Source: an uncultured Dorea sp.
GTDB taxonomy: Bacteria > Bacillota > Clostridia > Lachnospirales > Lachnospiraceae
DNA: 64,000 nt
Assembly: GCA_910586965.1 (NCBI GenBank)
Contig: CAJUMF010000002.1
Location: 1-64,000, forward strand
Direction of reading: 5' to 3'
Below are positions 43,425 through 52,743 of the stretch, piece after piece (positions within the stretch are counted from its first letter, which is position 1; each line of letters begins with the position of its first letter). A program made the translations under genes and the position numbers. The notes under the pieces were generated by a model. It saw nothing but the letters and a program-made list of their open reading frames with translations. It was not told the DNA's origin and made no database searches.

Positions 43425-44213
43425 ATGGAGCGAAGGAGCAGAATCGTGTCATTGACAGCAATCGTGTTGGTTTGTTGTCTTTGCTTTGGCGTAGTGGCAT
43501 GTGCACAGGAGCCGCAAGTGCAGTCAGTGCCGAAGTCAAAGAAGATACGTGTTCTTATGGTTGGGAACAGCTTAACACGCTGTGCAGGCAACACTACTGT
43601 CAGTGACTTGGAGAAGATGGCAAAAAAGGCAGGGCGTAAGATAACAATCAAACGTGTGACCTACAACAATGAAAAAATGGTGAACTGGGCGAATCCCCTT
43701 CATAAAAATGGAAAGAGGCTGTATAAGGAAATCAGGAACGGGAACTGGGATTATATCGTAATTCAGGAACAGACGGACGCATCTGTGAAACAGTCTTTTA
43801 TAAAAGCAAGCAAAAAGCTGTCGGCGTACATCCATAAAACCAGCCCTAAGACGCAGATTATTTACAACTGCACATGGGCATATAAAAAGGGAAAGAAGGT
43901 TTCGGGGAAATGGTACAGTTTCCGCAATATGCAAAAGACCATGAACCGGAATTACCGGACGGCTGCACAGAAGACAGACGGCAAGGTGTGCCGTTCCGGG
44001 GACGCTTTCCTTAAGTACAGGAAAAGTAAAGGGAAAAAGAAGAATCTGTATCGGAAGGACAACAATCATGCATCAAGGTATGGATGGTATCTGAATGCTT
44101 GCTGTTTATATGGTACTCTTTTTGGAAAGAGCCCTGTGGAGAGCAAGTATTACGGAGGGTTTGGCAAGAGTCTCGGGAAAAAGCTGCAGAATATTGCGGC
44201 AAGCCAGATGTAA
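43425..44213 (+). CDS. SGNH/GDSL-type hydrolase lipoprotein
   Basis: A 262-aa protein with a hydrophobic N-terminus ending in GVVAC, a possible lipobox. The enzyme domain has block I VLMVGNSLTRCAGN (nucleophile Ser), block with NWDYIVIQEQTDAS, and the C-terminal DNNHASRYGWYLNACCLYG supplying the catalytic His with an Asn two residues before it. This resembles DUF4886-type SGNH hydrolases, which act on esterified carbohydrates. The substrate is unknown. It starts 5 nt after the previous gene and is probably co-transcribed. Confidence 0.8.
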   Translation: MERRSRIVSLTAIVLVCCLCFGVVACAQEPQVQSVPKSKKIRVLMVGNSLTRCAGNTTVSDLEKMAKKAGRKITIKRVTYNNEKMVNWANPLHKNGKRLYKEIRNGNWDYIVIQEQTDASVKQSFIKASKKLSAYIHKTSPKTQIIYNCTWAYKKGKKVSGKWYSFRNMQKTMNRNYRTAAQKTDGKVCRSGDAFLKYRKSKGKKKNLYRKDNNHASRYGWYLNACCLYGTLFGKSPVESKYYGGFGKSLGKKLQNIAASQM

Positions 44214-44291
44214 AGAAAGATACAGTAATGAATCAGTTAAGGAGCAGGGAAGACTATGAAAAGAACGATAACTATAAGAGGAGAAAGCAAA

Positions 44292-45029
44292 ATGAAAAAT
44301 ACAAAAAGAATAATATCATGCCTTTTATGTGCCATATTGTTGGTAAGTGCACCTGCAACACAGATCTATGCCAGCGATACTGACCAAATTGAAGTAATGG
44401 ATGGCTGGCATACGGTAAATGGTAAAAAATATTATTACCAGGATGGCAAAAAAGTGACAGGTTTTAAAGTAATCGAAGACGATAAATACTATTTCAATAA
44501 GAACGGTGTCATGCAGACAGGATTAAAAAAGATAAACGGTAAGAAATATTACTTTGATAAATATTCTGGATGCATGTATATGACTTCTATATATAAGAAC
44601 TACATTATAGATTACAAAGGCGGATTTCACAAAATGCCGAAAAGAACCGGCAATAAAAAGAAAGATGCAAAAAGAGTCGCTAAACTGATTGCAAAGTGTA
44701 TTCCGAAGAAAGGAAAAGAAAGAGACCTTGACAGAGTGGGGCGGGCTGCTTTTTATGTATTTCTTTTCTGCAATCGGGCGGAATACACCATGAAGGGTTC
44801 AGATTACCGTGAGGCGTACGGAGTATTTTATGCAAAGAAGTTTTCCTGCGCAGGTGCAACCAGAGCTTTGGGGATGATCCTGGATTGCATGGGATACAAG
44901 TGGACTCATGTCAATAAAAATAAGAATGCGCATCAATGGTGCAAAGTCAAGATAGACGGCAAAAAAGGATATGCCGATGGCATGGCTGGAATGGCCGGAT
45001 ATGGGAAACATTTCACGCAAAAAAAATAA
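44292..45029 (+). CDS. Secreted transglutaminase-like protein with cell-wall-binding repeats
   Basis: A 245-aa protein with a signal peptide (about residues 1-28, QIYAS), two to three choline/cell-wall-binding type repeats (GWHTVNGKKYYYQDGKKVTG, GLKKINGKKYYFDKYSG), then a transglutaminase/cysteine-protease-like domain with FSCAGATRAL (Cys), AHQWCKV (His) and YADGMAG (Asp). All three catalytic residues are present. It may cross-link or cleave surface proteins. GAGGAG precedes the ATG at 44292; the ATG at 44256 would prepend 12 residues. Confidence 0.82.
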   Translation: MKNTKRIISCLLCAILLVSAPATQIYASDTDQIEVMDGWHTVNGKKYYYQDGKKVTGFKVIEDDKYYFNKNGVMQTGLKKINGKKYYFDKYSGCMYMTSIYKNYIIDYKGGFHKMPKRTGNKKKDAKRVAKLIAKCIPKKGKERDLDRVGRAAFYVFLFCNRAEYTMKGSDYREAYGVFYAKKFSCAGATRALGMILDCMGYKWTHVNKNKNAHQWCKVKIDGKKGYADGMAGMAGYGKHFTQKK

Positions 45030-45047
45030 CAGAAAGGCAAGAAATAA

Positions 45048-46247
45048 ATGTATTGCAGTAATTGCGGAAAAGAGTTAGAGGATGATGCGCTGTTCTGTCA
45101 GGAATGTGGACAAGAGGTCAAGACAACTATAAATATGAAAAGCGAAAATAGATTATTAAAAAAGAAATCATATTTTATTGTTGGGATTGCCATTGGTATA
45201 CTGGTAGTTATGGGAATTATTATATGTCTGGCAATTCAAAACAGCAAAATGAAAGATGACAGTACAAAGAAAGAGGTGTCCAATCAAACGGCGGAAAGTA
45301 ATCAGATTGATTTGTCAGATGCATCGGACACTAAACATTCAGAGACAGATCACATGCCTGAGGAGGAAGAAACTGCGGAAGATGAATACATATTTGCCCA
45401 TAGTGATACGGAGTATTTGATGGAAGAACAGGTTGCTGTACTTACTGAGGAAGAGCTGGGAATAGCAAGGAATGAAATACTGGCTAGATGCGGGAGAATC
45501 TATAACGATGAGAAATACAAAGCTTACTTTGAAAGTAAAAGCTGGTATAAAGGTACAAAGACTCCCAATGAATTTGACTATGATAAAGAATTAAATAGCA
45601 TAGAAAAAGCAAATGTGAATCTAATCAAAAAGTATGAAAAAATTCTTACTAATAAAAAGATGATTAATGAGTATTATGAACCAGTTCTGACAGATTACCA
45701 GCAAGCTGAGGCAAATAATTATGCCGGAGATGGTAATGAATATGGGTATGTGTGTGAGAATTTGTTTTTTCCGGATGTGGAAGAAACATTATATTACTCG
45801 CTTATAGACCTGAATGATGATAATATTCCTGAATTGATTCTGGCATCGCCTTTTGCAGGTAATGAAAAAATAGGAGAAGAATACAATATATGGGATATAT
45901 ATAGCTATTCAGAAGGTGCTCCATTGCGTTTGGTAGAAGGTGATGACGCTATCGGTATGAGGTCTTTTTATCATATTTGTAAAAATAAGATGATAAAAAG
46001 CGAGGGTTCTGGGGGTGCAACAGAATATGTAACGATCTATGAAGAGGTTGGTTTAGATGAAGATGGCCGGGTCACAATGTATTTGATGGATGGCGTGTAT
46101 TCTGATACAGGTGTTTATTATGCAGTAAGTAGCGGAGCTTTGGATGGATGGGAAATAACGGAAGACGAGTATGAAGAAGTATTAGATAAATATCCAATAA
46201 AAACAGATATAGACTGGTACAAGCTTTCCGAACTTAAAATGGATTGA
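45048..46247 (+). CDS. Zinc-ribbon membrane protein with YARHG and island-specific C-terminal domain
   Basis: A 399-aa protein. N-terminal zinc ribbon CSNCGKELEDDALFCQECG facing the cytoplasm, one transmembrane helix (about residues 43-65), an acidic linker, a YARHG-type domain (ARNEILARCGRIYNDEKYKAYFESKSWY), and a C-terminal domain of about 190 residues starting YYEPVLTDYQQAE with YYSLIDLNDDNIPELIL and ending KTDIDWYKLSELKMD. The same C-terminal domain occurs at 49754. The domain looks like a folded extracellular sensor or binding unit. Function unknown. Confidence 0.75.
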   Translation: MYCSNCGKELEDDALFCQECGQEVKTTINMKSENRLLKKKSYFIVGIAIGILVVMGIIICLAIQNSKMKDDSTKKEVSNQTAESNQIDLSDASDTKHSETDHMPEEEETAEDEYIFAHSDTEYLMEEQVAVLTEEELGIARNEILARCGRIYNDEKYKAYFESKSWYKGTKTPNEFDYDKELNSIEKANVNLIKKYEKILTNKKMINEYYEPVLTDYQQAEANNYAGDGNEYGYVCENLFFPDVEETLYYSLIDLNDDNIPELILASPFAGNEKIGEEYNIWDIYSYSEGAPLRLVEGDDAIGMRSFYHICKNKMIKSEGSGGATEYVTIYEEVGLDEDGRVTMYLMDGVYSDTGVYYAVSSGALDGWEITEDEYEEVLDKYPIKTDIDWYKLSELKMD

Positions 46248-46265
46248 ACAGGGGGGGATATTAGG

Positions 46266-47471
46266 TTGAAAAAATTAGTTAGTATATTTTTAGTTGGTTT
46301 ACTGATGGTTAATTTATTAATACCGTCGATGTGTGTGGAGGCAAAAGCCTCCAAGAAAACAGCAAGGCTTAATGAGAAAAAAATTACAATGGTGGCAGGT
46401 CGGAAAAAAACAATCACTTTAAAGAATAATAAAAAGCTTTCCAAACAGAAAATCCGTAAAGTAAAATGGAGCAGTTCGAATAAAAAAGTAGCGACTGTAA
46501 AGGCTTATGGAAAATATAGGCAGAAAGGGAAGATAACAGCAAAAAAGGCGGGGAAAGCTACTATTTCTTTGAAATATAACGGTAAAGTATACAAGTGTAA
46601 AGTGGTTGTAAAGAAGAAAAGTGCAGCAGGTCAGAATGATAAACCCGCAACCCAGATTAAGACTGCAAAATATACTTATAAGGTGTATCAGCTAAATGAT
46701 ATATATAGCGCATATTATTCGCCACACAAATGTTGGTTCGGTAATGAAGGGGTATTTTATATTAAAACAGATAATCCAGACCCAAGTACATTTGCAATAT
46801 GCGAAAAAAATAAGGATAAAGTCATTTTCAATAGCTCCTTCAATGATTTTGTGGATGTTGATTATGTGGCAGAAGATGATTGGGGTGCTGGAGGCAGGAG
46901 AGTATCGGGAGGTTATCTTCATTTGGCGGATAGTAGTGATTTGCTTGATTACAGTGCAGGGAATCATACTTTTGAAATACGTGAATCGGAACATTCGGAT
47001 ATAGGATTTAAATATAGACAGTCAGTGACTGCGATGGAATTCAAGATATACTTTCGTGATCAGGAGGAAGAATTTAAAGGATGGATGGATGATATTATAA
47101 AAACGCAGACAACTAATAATATGAATGTTCATGAAAAAATGGATACTATATCAACTCATCTGCGTTTTTCATCCCGATATTGGCCCAATAAACATTTGGT
47201 TTCTTTGGAAAAACCGATATTTAAAACACTTCGATGGGAATCTTCTATAGCACCTGCTTTGTTGGTAGAGTTTGGAGATAGGATAGGCTACCCCTTAACG
47301 GATATGTATTCTGTATATAATCGTGATACGGAAGATTGGGTAAGATATCATGCATATGCTAAAGGAGAATATCAAGGAGAAACCTATTACTATACGTGTT
47401 GCCCATTGTCAGAGACAGGGTATATAGATATGGATTTTGTGGAAAAGATAGATTTCAGTAAATATAACTAA
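46266..47471 (+). CDS. Secreted Big2 protein with a degenerate transglutaminase-like domain
   Basis: A 401-aa exported protein starting with TTG after a GGGGGG site. Signal peptide to about residue 28 (VEAKA), one Big2/Ig-like module (about 35-115), then a domain of about 270 residues. Its C-terminal part (RWESSIAPALLVEFGDRIGYPL, VRYHAYAKGEYQGETYYYTCCP) has the helix-strand order of a transglutaminase core, with a His but with no Cys at the nucleophile position. It may be a non-catalytic relative of the enzyme at 44292. That reading is tentative. Confidence 0.65.
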   Translation: MKKLVSIFLVGLLMVNLLIPSMCVEAKASKKTARLNEKKITMVAGRKKTITLKNNKKLSKQKIRKVKWSSSNKKVATVKAYGKYRQKGKITAKKAGKATISLKYNGKVYKCKVVVKKKSAAGQNDKPATQIKTAKYTYKVYQLNDIYSAYYSPHKCWFGNEGVFYIKTDNPDPSTFAICEKNKDKVIFNSSFNDFVDVDYVAEDDWGAGGRRVSGGYLHLADSSDLLDYSAGNHTFEIRESEHSDIGFKYRQSVTAMEFKIYFRDQEEEFKGWMDDIIKTQTTNNMNVHEKMDTISTHLRFSSRYWPNKHLVSLEKPIFKTLRWESSIAPALLVEFGDRIGYPLTDMYSVYNRDTEDWVRYHAYAKGEYQGETYYYTCCPLSETGYIDMDFVEKIDFSKYN

Positions 47472-47669
47472 AATCAAATTATTCAGGTGTCAAAACCCAT
47501 TACGGATTTTATTCTGGTTTAATTGTATGCGGGGGAAAAGTTTGGTACGGTCGAGTGGACCATTAAAACAGCGGTTGATGCGGTTAATTTAAGGTGCAGA
47601 AAGGAAGGATGGTTGTAGTGATAAAGTAAGAACAGCCATTTGGAGGCAAAAGCAAAGGGGGCGTTTAGT

Positions 47670-48830
47670 ATGTACTGTAAGAATTGCAAAGAATATAATA
47701 AGGATGATGCCCAATATTGTGTAAGATGTGGAAAGCCATTAAGAATGAGAAGATGGACGAGGCTTATTAGTGGGCTGTCTGTATCTGCTGCAGTCGCACT
47801 TGCTGTTATTGTTTTCTTTATATGGCAGATGAATAGCGGGGAGGATTCCCGGGATATTGAAAAGATAGAAATGAATTCTGTTCAAAAGCATGATACAAAG
47901 GAAAGTTCAAAGACTGCTGAGCAGCCGGATACTCCTCCGTATATATGGAAGGTTCAGCCGCAGATAGAAGCAGATGATATTTATTATGTGGCGTGTGCGG
48001 ATGTTTCAAACTATTCGGTCAATGAATTATACCGCCAGCATGTCTCCCGGTATGCGGTTATCCGGAAAGGAGATACGCTGGGACTGATTGATATGGACGG
48101 GAATCTGAACGGAGAGATGGAGTACCGAAATATAACGGCATATTTTGATTCCTATTATCTCGAAAGCATTGAACCGGAATACATAGAAGAATACGGTGAA
48201 GAATATAGCTCCTTTACGTCTGATGAAGACGGGGCAATTGATATTCTGGATGGAATAGAGGCAGGGTATTTTTCTGAACGCGGCTTTTATTACTGCGGCG
48301 GTCTGCAGGGAGCAAGCATGAGCGGGGAAGAAGACATCCAGAAGCCGGATTGTCCATTTCCGGTCAGAAGGGGCACAGGGATTATGTACGGAGAGCAGGA
48401 TGTGCTGGAACTGTGGGGGGAGCTTGACGGAACAAGGTACGGGGTATGGAACGGGGACGGTCTGGCATCAGACTTTATCTACGATGAATGCGGTTCATAC
48501 TCGGACGGTCTGCTGGCAGTCTGCAAGAATGGAAAATGGGGATATATCAATGAACGAGGAGAGGAAGTAATCCCTATTGAGTTTGATGCTTCATGGAAAG
48601 AGTTTTATCCGTACGAAAGTATGGCTATGGAGAATCCTGAACCGAAAGATTACTGTTATGCAGCGTCAGACGGATATGTGGTACTTTGTAAAGGCGGTGA
48701 GTGGGAACTTCGGGGTACTGCTGGAGAAACAGCGGTACCGCCGGGTATCTTTGAAGAAATCCGCCCGGTGTATGACGGGATGTGCTGGGTTAAGAAAGAC
48801 GGAAAGTGGGGCGTGATCGGATTAGAATAA
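47670..48830 (+). CDS. Zinc-ribbon membrane protein with WG repeats
   Basis: A 386-aa protein with a cytoplasmic zinc ribbon CKNCKEYNKDDAQYCVRCG, a transmembrane helix (about residues 30-52) and an extracellular part with WG-type repeats (KGDTLGLIDMDGNLNG, KNGKWGYINERGEEVIPIEFD, KDGKWGVIGLE). WG repeats form beta-hairpin arrays of unknown ligand. An ATG at 47670 after AAAGGGGG is chosen; the upstream GGAG/GTG-like frame has no signal. It follows a 198-bp gap without a clear gene. It shares the zinc-ribbon head with the genes at 45048 and 49754. Confidence 0.75.
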   Translation: MYCKNCKEYNKDDAQYCVRCGKPLRMRRWTRLISGLSVSAAVALAVIVFFIWQMNSGEDSRDIEKIEMNSVQKHDTKESSKTAEQPDTPPYIWKVQPQIEADDIYYVACADVSNYSVNELYRQHVSRYAVIRKGDTLGLIDMDGNLNGEMEYRNITAYFDSYYLESIEPEYIEEYGEEYSSFTSDEDGAIDILDGIEAGYFSERGFYYCGGLQGASMSGEEDIQKPDCPFPVRRGTGIMYGEQDVLELWGELDGTRYGVWNGDGLASDFIYDECGSYSDGLLAVCKNGKWGYINERGEEVIPIEFDASWKEFYPYESMAMENPEPKDYCYAASDGYVVLCKGGEWELRGTAGETAVPPGIFEEIRPVYDGMCWVKKDGKWGVIGLE

Positions 48831-48868
48831 AAGGAAATGGAATAATTAAGAGATGAGGTTATAGAGAG

Positions 48869-49706
48869 ATGAAAAAGTATCGAAAAAATTTATTTACCTT
48901 CGTGGCAATGTTTTTGGCCTTTGCGGTATCTTTTTGTATGGCGCCTGATATAGAAGCAGAAGCGGCAAGAGGACTTGGAAAGGCAGAAATCAAATCTGTA
49001 AGCTCACCGTCTGCCGGTAAGGCATCTGTTAAGTATAAAAAGGTGAAAGGTGCGAAGGGATACCAGATTCAGTTTGCTGCAAACTCCAAGATGACAAAAG
49101 GCAAAAAAAGGTTAAAACAAAGTCATTGTCAAAGACAGTATCACTTAAGCCTGGGAAAAAATATTATGTCAGAGTCCGGGCATATAAAAAGTCCGGGAAG
49201 AAGATAAGATACGGGAAATGGAGCAAAAAAGAATCTTTAAAGGTGAAAGCCAAGACTAAGGCTAAAGCGAAAGTGTCTTCGAAGACATATCAGGAGTTGT
49301 ATGGGCCGATTGTCCATGAAGTAGAGAAATCAGAGGAATTTAGCAGTTACTGTCTTTACGATATAGACAAGAATGGTGTAAAAGAACTGATAATACAGAC
49401 TGAAACTGCTGTTTGGTTTTGGGCCTATGAGATATACACTATAAAAAACCATAAATCTGTATCTCTGGGGCAGATAGATGGAACTTATTCTGCCTTTTAT
49501 AAAGATAAAAGCGGAGGAAAGAAAAAATATATTATACAGGTTGCAGGTTTTCAGTGTGAAGAGACGGTGTATCATATCAGTATAAAAAAGGGAAACTGAA
49601 TTATAAAAAGATTTCGTCAAGAACATTGCCGCCTGGCGGGCAGTATTACTCAACTCCATATCCCATCAATTTTGAGTCTGTTACGGATAAGTCTTTGTTG
49701 AAATAA
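48869..49706 (+). pseudogene. Secreted FN3-domain protein broken by two A-tract frameshifts
   Basis: The first frame gives a signal peptide (to about residue 30, EAEAA) and the start of a fibronectin type III domain (KSVSSPSAGKASVKYKKVKGAKGYQIQFA), then breaks at a run of seven A near 49103-49109. The second frame completes the domain (GKKYYVRVRAYKKSGKKIRYGKWS) and runs through YCLYDIDKNGVKELIIQT, then breaks at a run of six A near 49585. The third frame adds KLNYKKISSRTLPPGGQYYS and ends at 49706. One extra A in each tract restores a single protein of about 278 residues. It belongs to the island family by its DIDKNGVKELI segment. Confidence 0.8.
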
Positions 49707-49753
49707 ATGTTTTATAAATATGAATGCCCAAAAACAAAAAACAGGAGATAAAA

Positions 49754-50695
49754 ATGTATTGTAGGAATTGCGGAAAAGAACTAAAAGAGGATGCCAAATT
49801 CTGCCCGAAATGCGGAACGAAAGTTGGAGAAGTTTCTGATGAGGGTATCGATGGCGGTGCGCCGAAAAAGAAGCGGTATATTGTTATTAGTGTTATAGCA
49901 GGGATATTTGTGATAGCGGGCATAGCGGTATACTTGATGATTCAAGGAAATAAAGCGAAAGGCGGTATGCCGCAGAGAATGAAAATGCCAAAAACGGCGG
50001 AAAGCAAAGAAGCAGCAGATACATCCGATAAAGAGAAAAAAGTGACAGATGCACCGGATAAAGAGAAAGAAGCGGAGAAGACACCGGATAAAGCAGTGAA
50101 TAAATATTACAGGGGAATACTCGGAGAATACCAGCAGGCAGAAACTAACGGATTTTCAGACCCGGCAGAATACCCACGCGTTAATCCTTTGCTTTTCCGG
50201 CAATCCGGCGATGCACAGCCATTGTATTATACCTTGCAGGATATGAGCGGCGACGGAGAGCCGGAATTATTTATTGCGCAGATGGAAAAAGACGGGGACA
50301 GAGAAAATTACAATATTGTTGAGTTGTATGGCTACGGCTACGGATCAGAACAGCAGCTTGCAGTTGCTATAGATCTAGGCATTGAACCGATTGGCGAGAG
50401 CTATGAAATAGGAAGCCAGGCCCGCTATTGTATATGTGAGGACCATATCATCCGGGAGGAGACGAACAGTGACGGCTCAGACAGAACCACATATTATGAG
50501 GTGCTTGAAGGAAGTGCTGAAATCGGTGTTAAAAACGGAGCAGTGAGGGATACCTCGGATGGATATCTTAAGATTGAGGAAGGCGGACTTGAGGTAAACC
50601 CGATATCAGAGAAACGCTATAAAATGATTCTTAAAAAATATCCGGAAAAAACGGATATAGAGTGGTACAAGCTATCTGATCTTAAATTAGACTGA
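49754..50695 (+). CDS. Zinc-ribbon membrane protein, paralogue of the gene at 45048
   Basis: A 313-aa protein: zinc ribbon CRNCGKELKEDAKFCPKCG, transmembrane helix (about residues 38-60), a charged linker with three DKEK-type repeats, and a C-terminal domain YYRGILGEYQQAE...YYTLQDMSGDGEPELFI ending KTDIEWYKLSDLKLD. The C-terminal domain matches that of the 45048 protein, but the YARHG domain is missing. AGGAGATAAAA precedes the ATG at 49754. It may be a membrane-tethered partner for the secreted island proteins. Confidence 0.75.
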   Translation: MYCRNCGKELKEDAKFCPKCGTKVGEVSDEGIDGGAPKKKRYIVISVIAGIFVIAGIAVYLMIQGNKAKGGMPQRMKMPKTAESKEAADTSDKEKKVTDAPDKEKEAEKTPDKAVNKYYRGILGEYQQAETNGFSDPAEYPRVNPLLFRQSGDAQPLYYTLQDMSGDGEPELFIAQMEKDGDRENYNIVELYGYGYGSEQQLAVAIDLGIEPIGESYEIGSQARYCICEDHIIREETNSDGSDRTTYYEVLEGSAEIGVKNGAVRDTSDGYLKIEEGGLEVNPISEKRYKMILKKYPEKTDIEWYKLSDLKLD

Positions 50696-50728
50696 CATAA
50701 AGCAAAAGAATGTGGAGGCGATGCATGT

Positions 50729-52711
50729 ATGAAAGTAAATGTGATAAAAAACCTTGTGTTGACAGCGGGAGTGATACTTGGGATATCCCTGGCATGTGGA
50801 AGAACTGCATTTGCCAGTGAGCCTGTCATATTGCCGGCAAGTTCAGAGGAACCGTCAGAAGGCTGTGTATTTCTTGGGGTGGAAGGAGAGTATATAACCC
50901 AGGCAGAAGCGGCTTTGAAAAGAATCAATGAAATCCGGAAAGAAGCCTGCGATGAAGGGGTGAAAAATCCGGATACAAATAAGCCGTTGACCGCGGCAGA
51001 TTATAAGCCAATGGTCTGGTCAGAGGATTTGGAGTATATTGCCAGAATCCGGGCAGCAGAGGCATGTATTCTAATGGAGCATACCCGTCCCAATGGAAGT
51101 CTGTGCTTTAACCTTTCTTCTCCCGGCGGTGTATCAAGTCAGGGAGAAAATCTGGCATGGAACTGGGGTTTTGACATGTTGACCGGAATTGAGCAATGGT
51201 ATGGAGAAAAAAGCATCTGGGTGAATGGCGGTTCCGGTGTGACCGGTCATTACACAAGTATGATCAGTCCGACTTTTCAGTTGGTCGGCTTAGGGACATT
51301 TTGGTCAAATGAAGGATCATACCGTAACACCACTTGCGCAGAATTTATGGAGAAAACCAGTTTGAGCCAAAAGCAAGGGGAAGCAGTGTCTTCCTGCATC
51401 CAGACTGTTGAGGTAAAAAATTCTTATATCAACAGTCTTGCCTGCAATGCGGAGGAAAGGATTGCGATTGGGAAAGAGCAGAAATTAGAAGTGAGGGCGG
51501 CTACATCTTTGGGAAAGAATAATAAGGGAGAATTTCGCCTGCTGAAACCAATCGCATGGTCTGTGGATGATACGGAGGTTGCGATGTTATCCGCAGATAA
51601 TATACTGACCGGAGTTTCGAAAGGAACAACAACGGTCACGGCAGCTTCAGGAGGAATAACATGCAGTAGTGAGATTACGGTATATTGTGAGCATGAAGAA
51701 GTTATCGATGAGGGGAAAGATGCGACTTGTACAGAGACAGGTCTGACGGAAGGAAAACATTGCAGCAAATGCGGTGAAATATTGGTAAAGCAGGAAGTAA
51801 TTCCTGCCGGCCACAAGGAAGTCATTGAAGAAGCAAAAGCAGCGACTTGTACAGAGCCTGGCCTGACAGAAGGAAGGTACTGTGAAGTATGTAAAGAAAT
51901 ATTTGCAGTCCAGGAAGAGATTCCGGCACTTGGCCATAGGGAAGTAGATACTGATGAGCAGGCACCTACTTGTACAGAGCCGGGATTTACGCCGGGAAGC
52001 CGTTGCTCAGTGTGTGGCATGACAATGAGCGGGCGGGATGAGATTGCTCCGATGGGACATTCCTTCGGCCCATGGAAGACTGTGAAAAAAGCACAGCCGG
52101 GTATCGCGGGAAGGAAAGAACGGGTATGCAGTGTATGCGGTGGGACGGAAGAGGAAAAGATTCCTGCACTTAAATCGGAAAATATGAAAGTATCTTCCAT
52201 TCGTATCTCTACCCCATTGTCCTATCAGATAGCGGCAGGAAAGAGTGTTACGCTTAAGGCATCTGTAATTCCGGACAGTGCAGCAGAACAAGGAGTTGTC
52301 AGGAGCAGCAGTAATCCGAAGGTAGCTAAGGTCAACCAGAAAGGGAAAGTTACGGTCTTGAAAAGAAGCGGCGGGAAGAAAGCTGTTATCACTGCGGCGG
52401 CAAAAGATGGAAGCGGCGTAAAGGCGTCTGTCATTATCAAGTCCATGAAAGGCGCGGTAAAGAGCATCTCCCTTTCCGGCAAGAAGAGTGTGAAAGCAGG
52501 GAAATCTGTAAAATTAAAAGCAAAAGTGAAGGCATCCAAAGGCGCCAATAAGAAGCTTATCTGGAAAAGCAGCAATTCCCAGGCTGCAACCGTATCTGGG
52601 TCTGGAAAAGTAACTGCAAAGCGCAGTGCAAAAGGGAAAAAAGTGAAGATTACAGCTATGGCTGCTGACGGAAGCGGAAAGAAAAAGTCTTTGACGATAA
52701 AGATAAAATAA
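50729..52711 (+). CDS. Secreted CAP-domain protein with Cys repeats and Big2 domains
   Basis: A 660-aa exported protein. Signal peptide to about residue 30 (AFASEP), a CAP/SCP domain (about residues 50-215; KRINEIRKEACDEG, MVWSEDLEYIARIRAAEA, GENLAWNW), a Big2 domain (about 230-310), three to four repeats of about 42 residues each with a CTE/C..C pattern (for example DATCTETGLTEGKHCSKCG), and two C-terminal Lys-rich Big2 modules like those of the other island proteins. The Cys repeats occur in many gut Firmicute surface proteins and may bind metal. GGAGG is 12 nt before the ATG. Confidence 0.82.
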   Translation: MKVNVIKNLVLTAGVILGISLACGRTAFASEPVILPASSEEPSEGCVFLGVEGEYITQAEAALKRINEIRKEACDEGVKNPDTNKPLTAADYKPMVWSEDLEYIARIRAAEACILMEHTRPNGSLCFNLSSPGGVSSQGENLAWNWGFDMLTGIEQWYGEKSIWVNGGSGVTGHYTSMISPTFQLVGLGTFWSNEGSYRNTTCAEFMEKTSLSQKQGEAVSSCIQTVEVKNSYINSLACNAEERIAIGKEQKLEVRAATSLGKNNKGEFRLLKPIAWSVDDTEVAMLSADNILTGVSKGTTTVTAASGGITCSSEITVYCEHEEVIDEGKDATCTETGLTEGKHCSKCGEILVKQEVIPAGHKEVIEEAKAATCTEPGLTEGRYCEVCKEIFAVQEEIPALGHREVDTDEQAPTCTEPGFTPGSRCSVCGMTMSGRDEIAPMGHSFGPWKTVKKAQPGIAGRKERVCSVCGGTEEEKIPALKSENMKVSSIRISTPLSYQIAAGKSVTLKASVIPDSAAEQGVVRSSSNPKVAKVNQKGKVTVLKRSGGKKAVITAAAKDGSGVKASVIIKSMKGAVKSISLSGKKSVKAGKSVKLKAKVKASKGANKKLIWKSSNSQAATVSGSGKVTAKRSAKGKKVKITAMAADGSGKKKSLTIKIK

Positions 52712-52743
52712 GTTCATTGAAGAATATGCAAGGAGGAGAACGG

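Noticed and set aside
48577..48816. Overlapping frame inside the WG-repeat gene
   Set aside because: The other frame has clear WG repeats and continuous domain structure; this one has none and is a shadow.
49103..49112. Programmed -1 ribosomal frameshift (slippery heptamer) at the A7 tract
   Set aside because: The codon phase is GGC AAA AAA AGG, which does not fit X-XXY-YYZ in the zero frame, and no pseudoknot is evident. Deletion or transcriptional slippage fits better.
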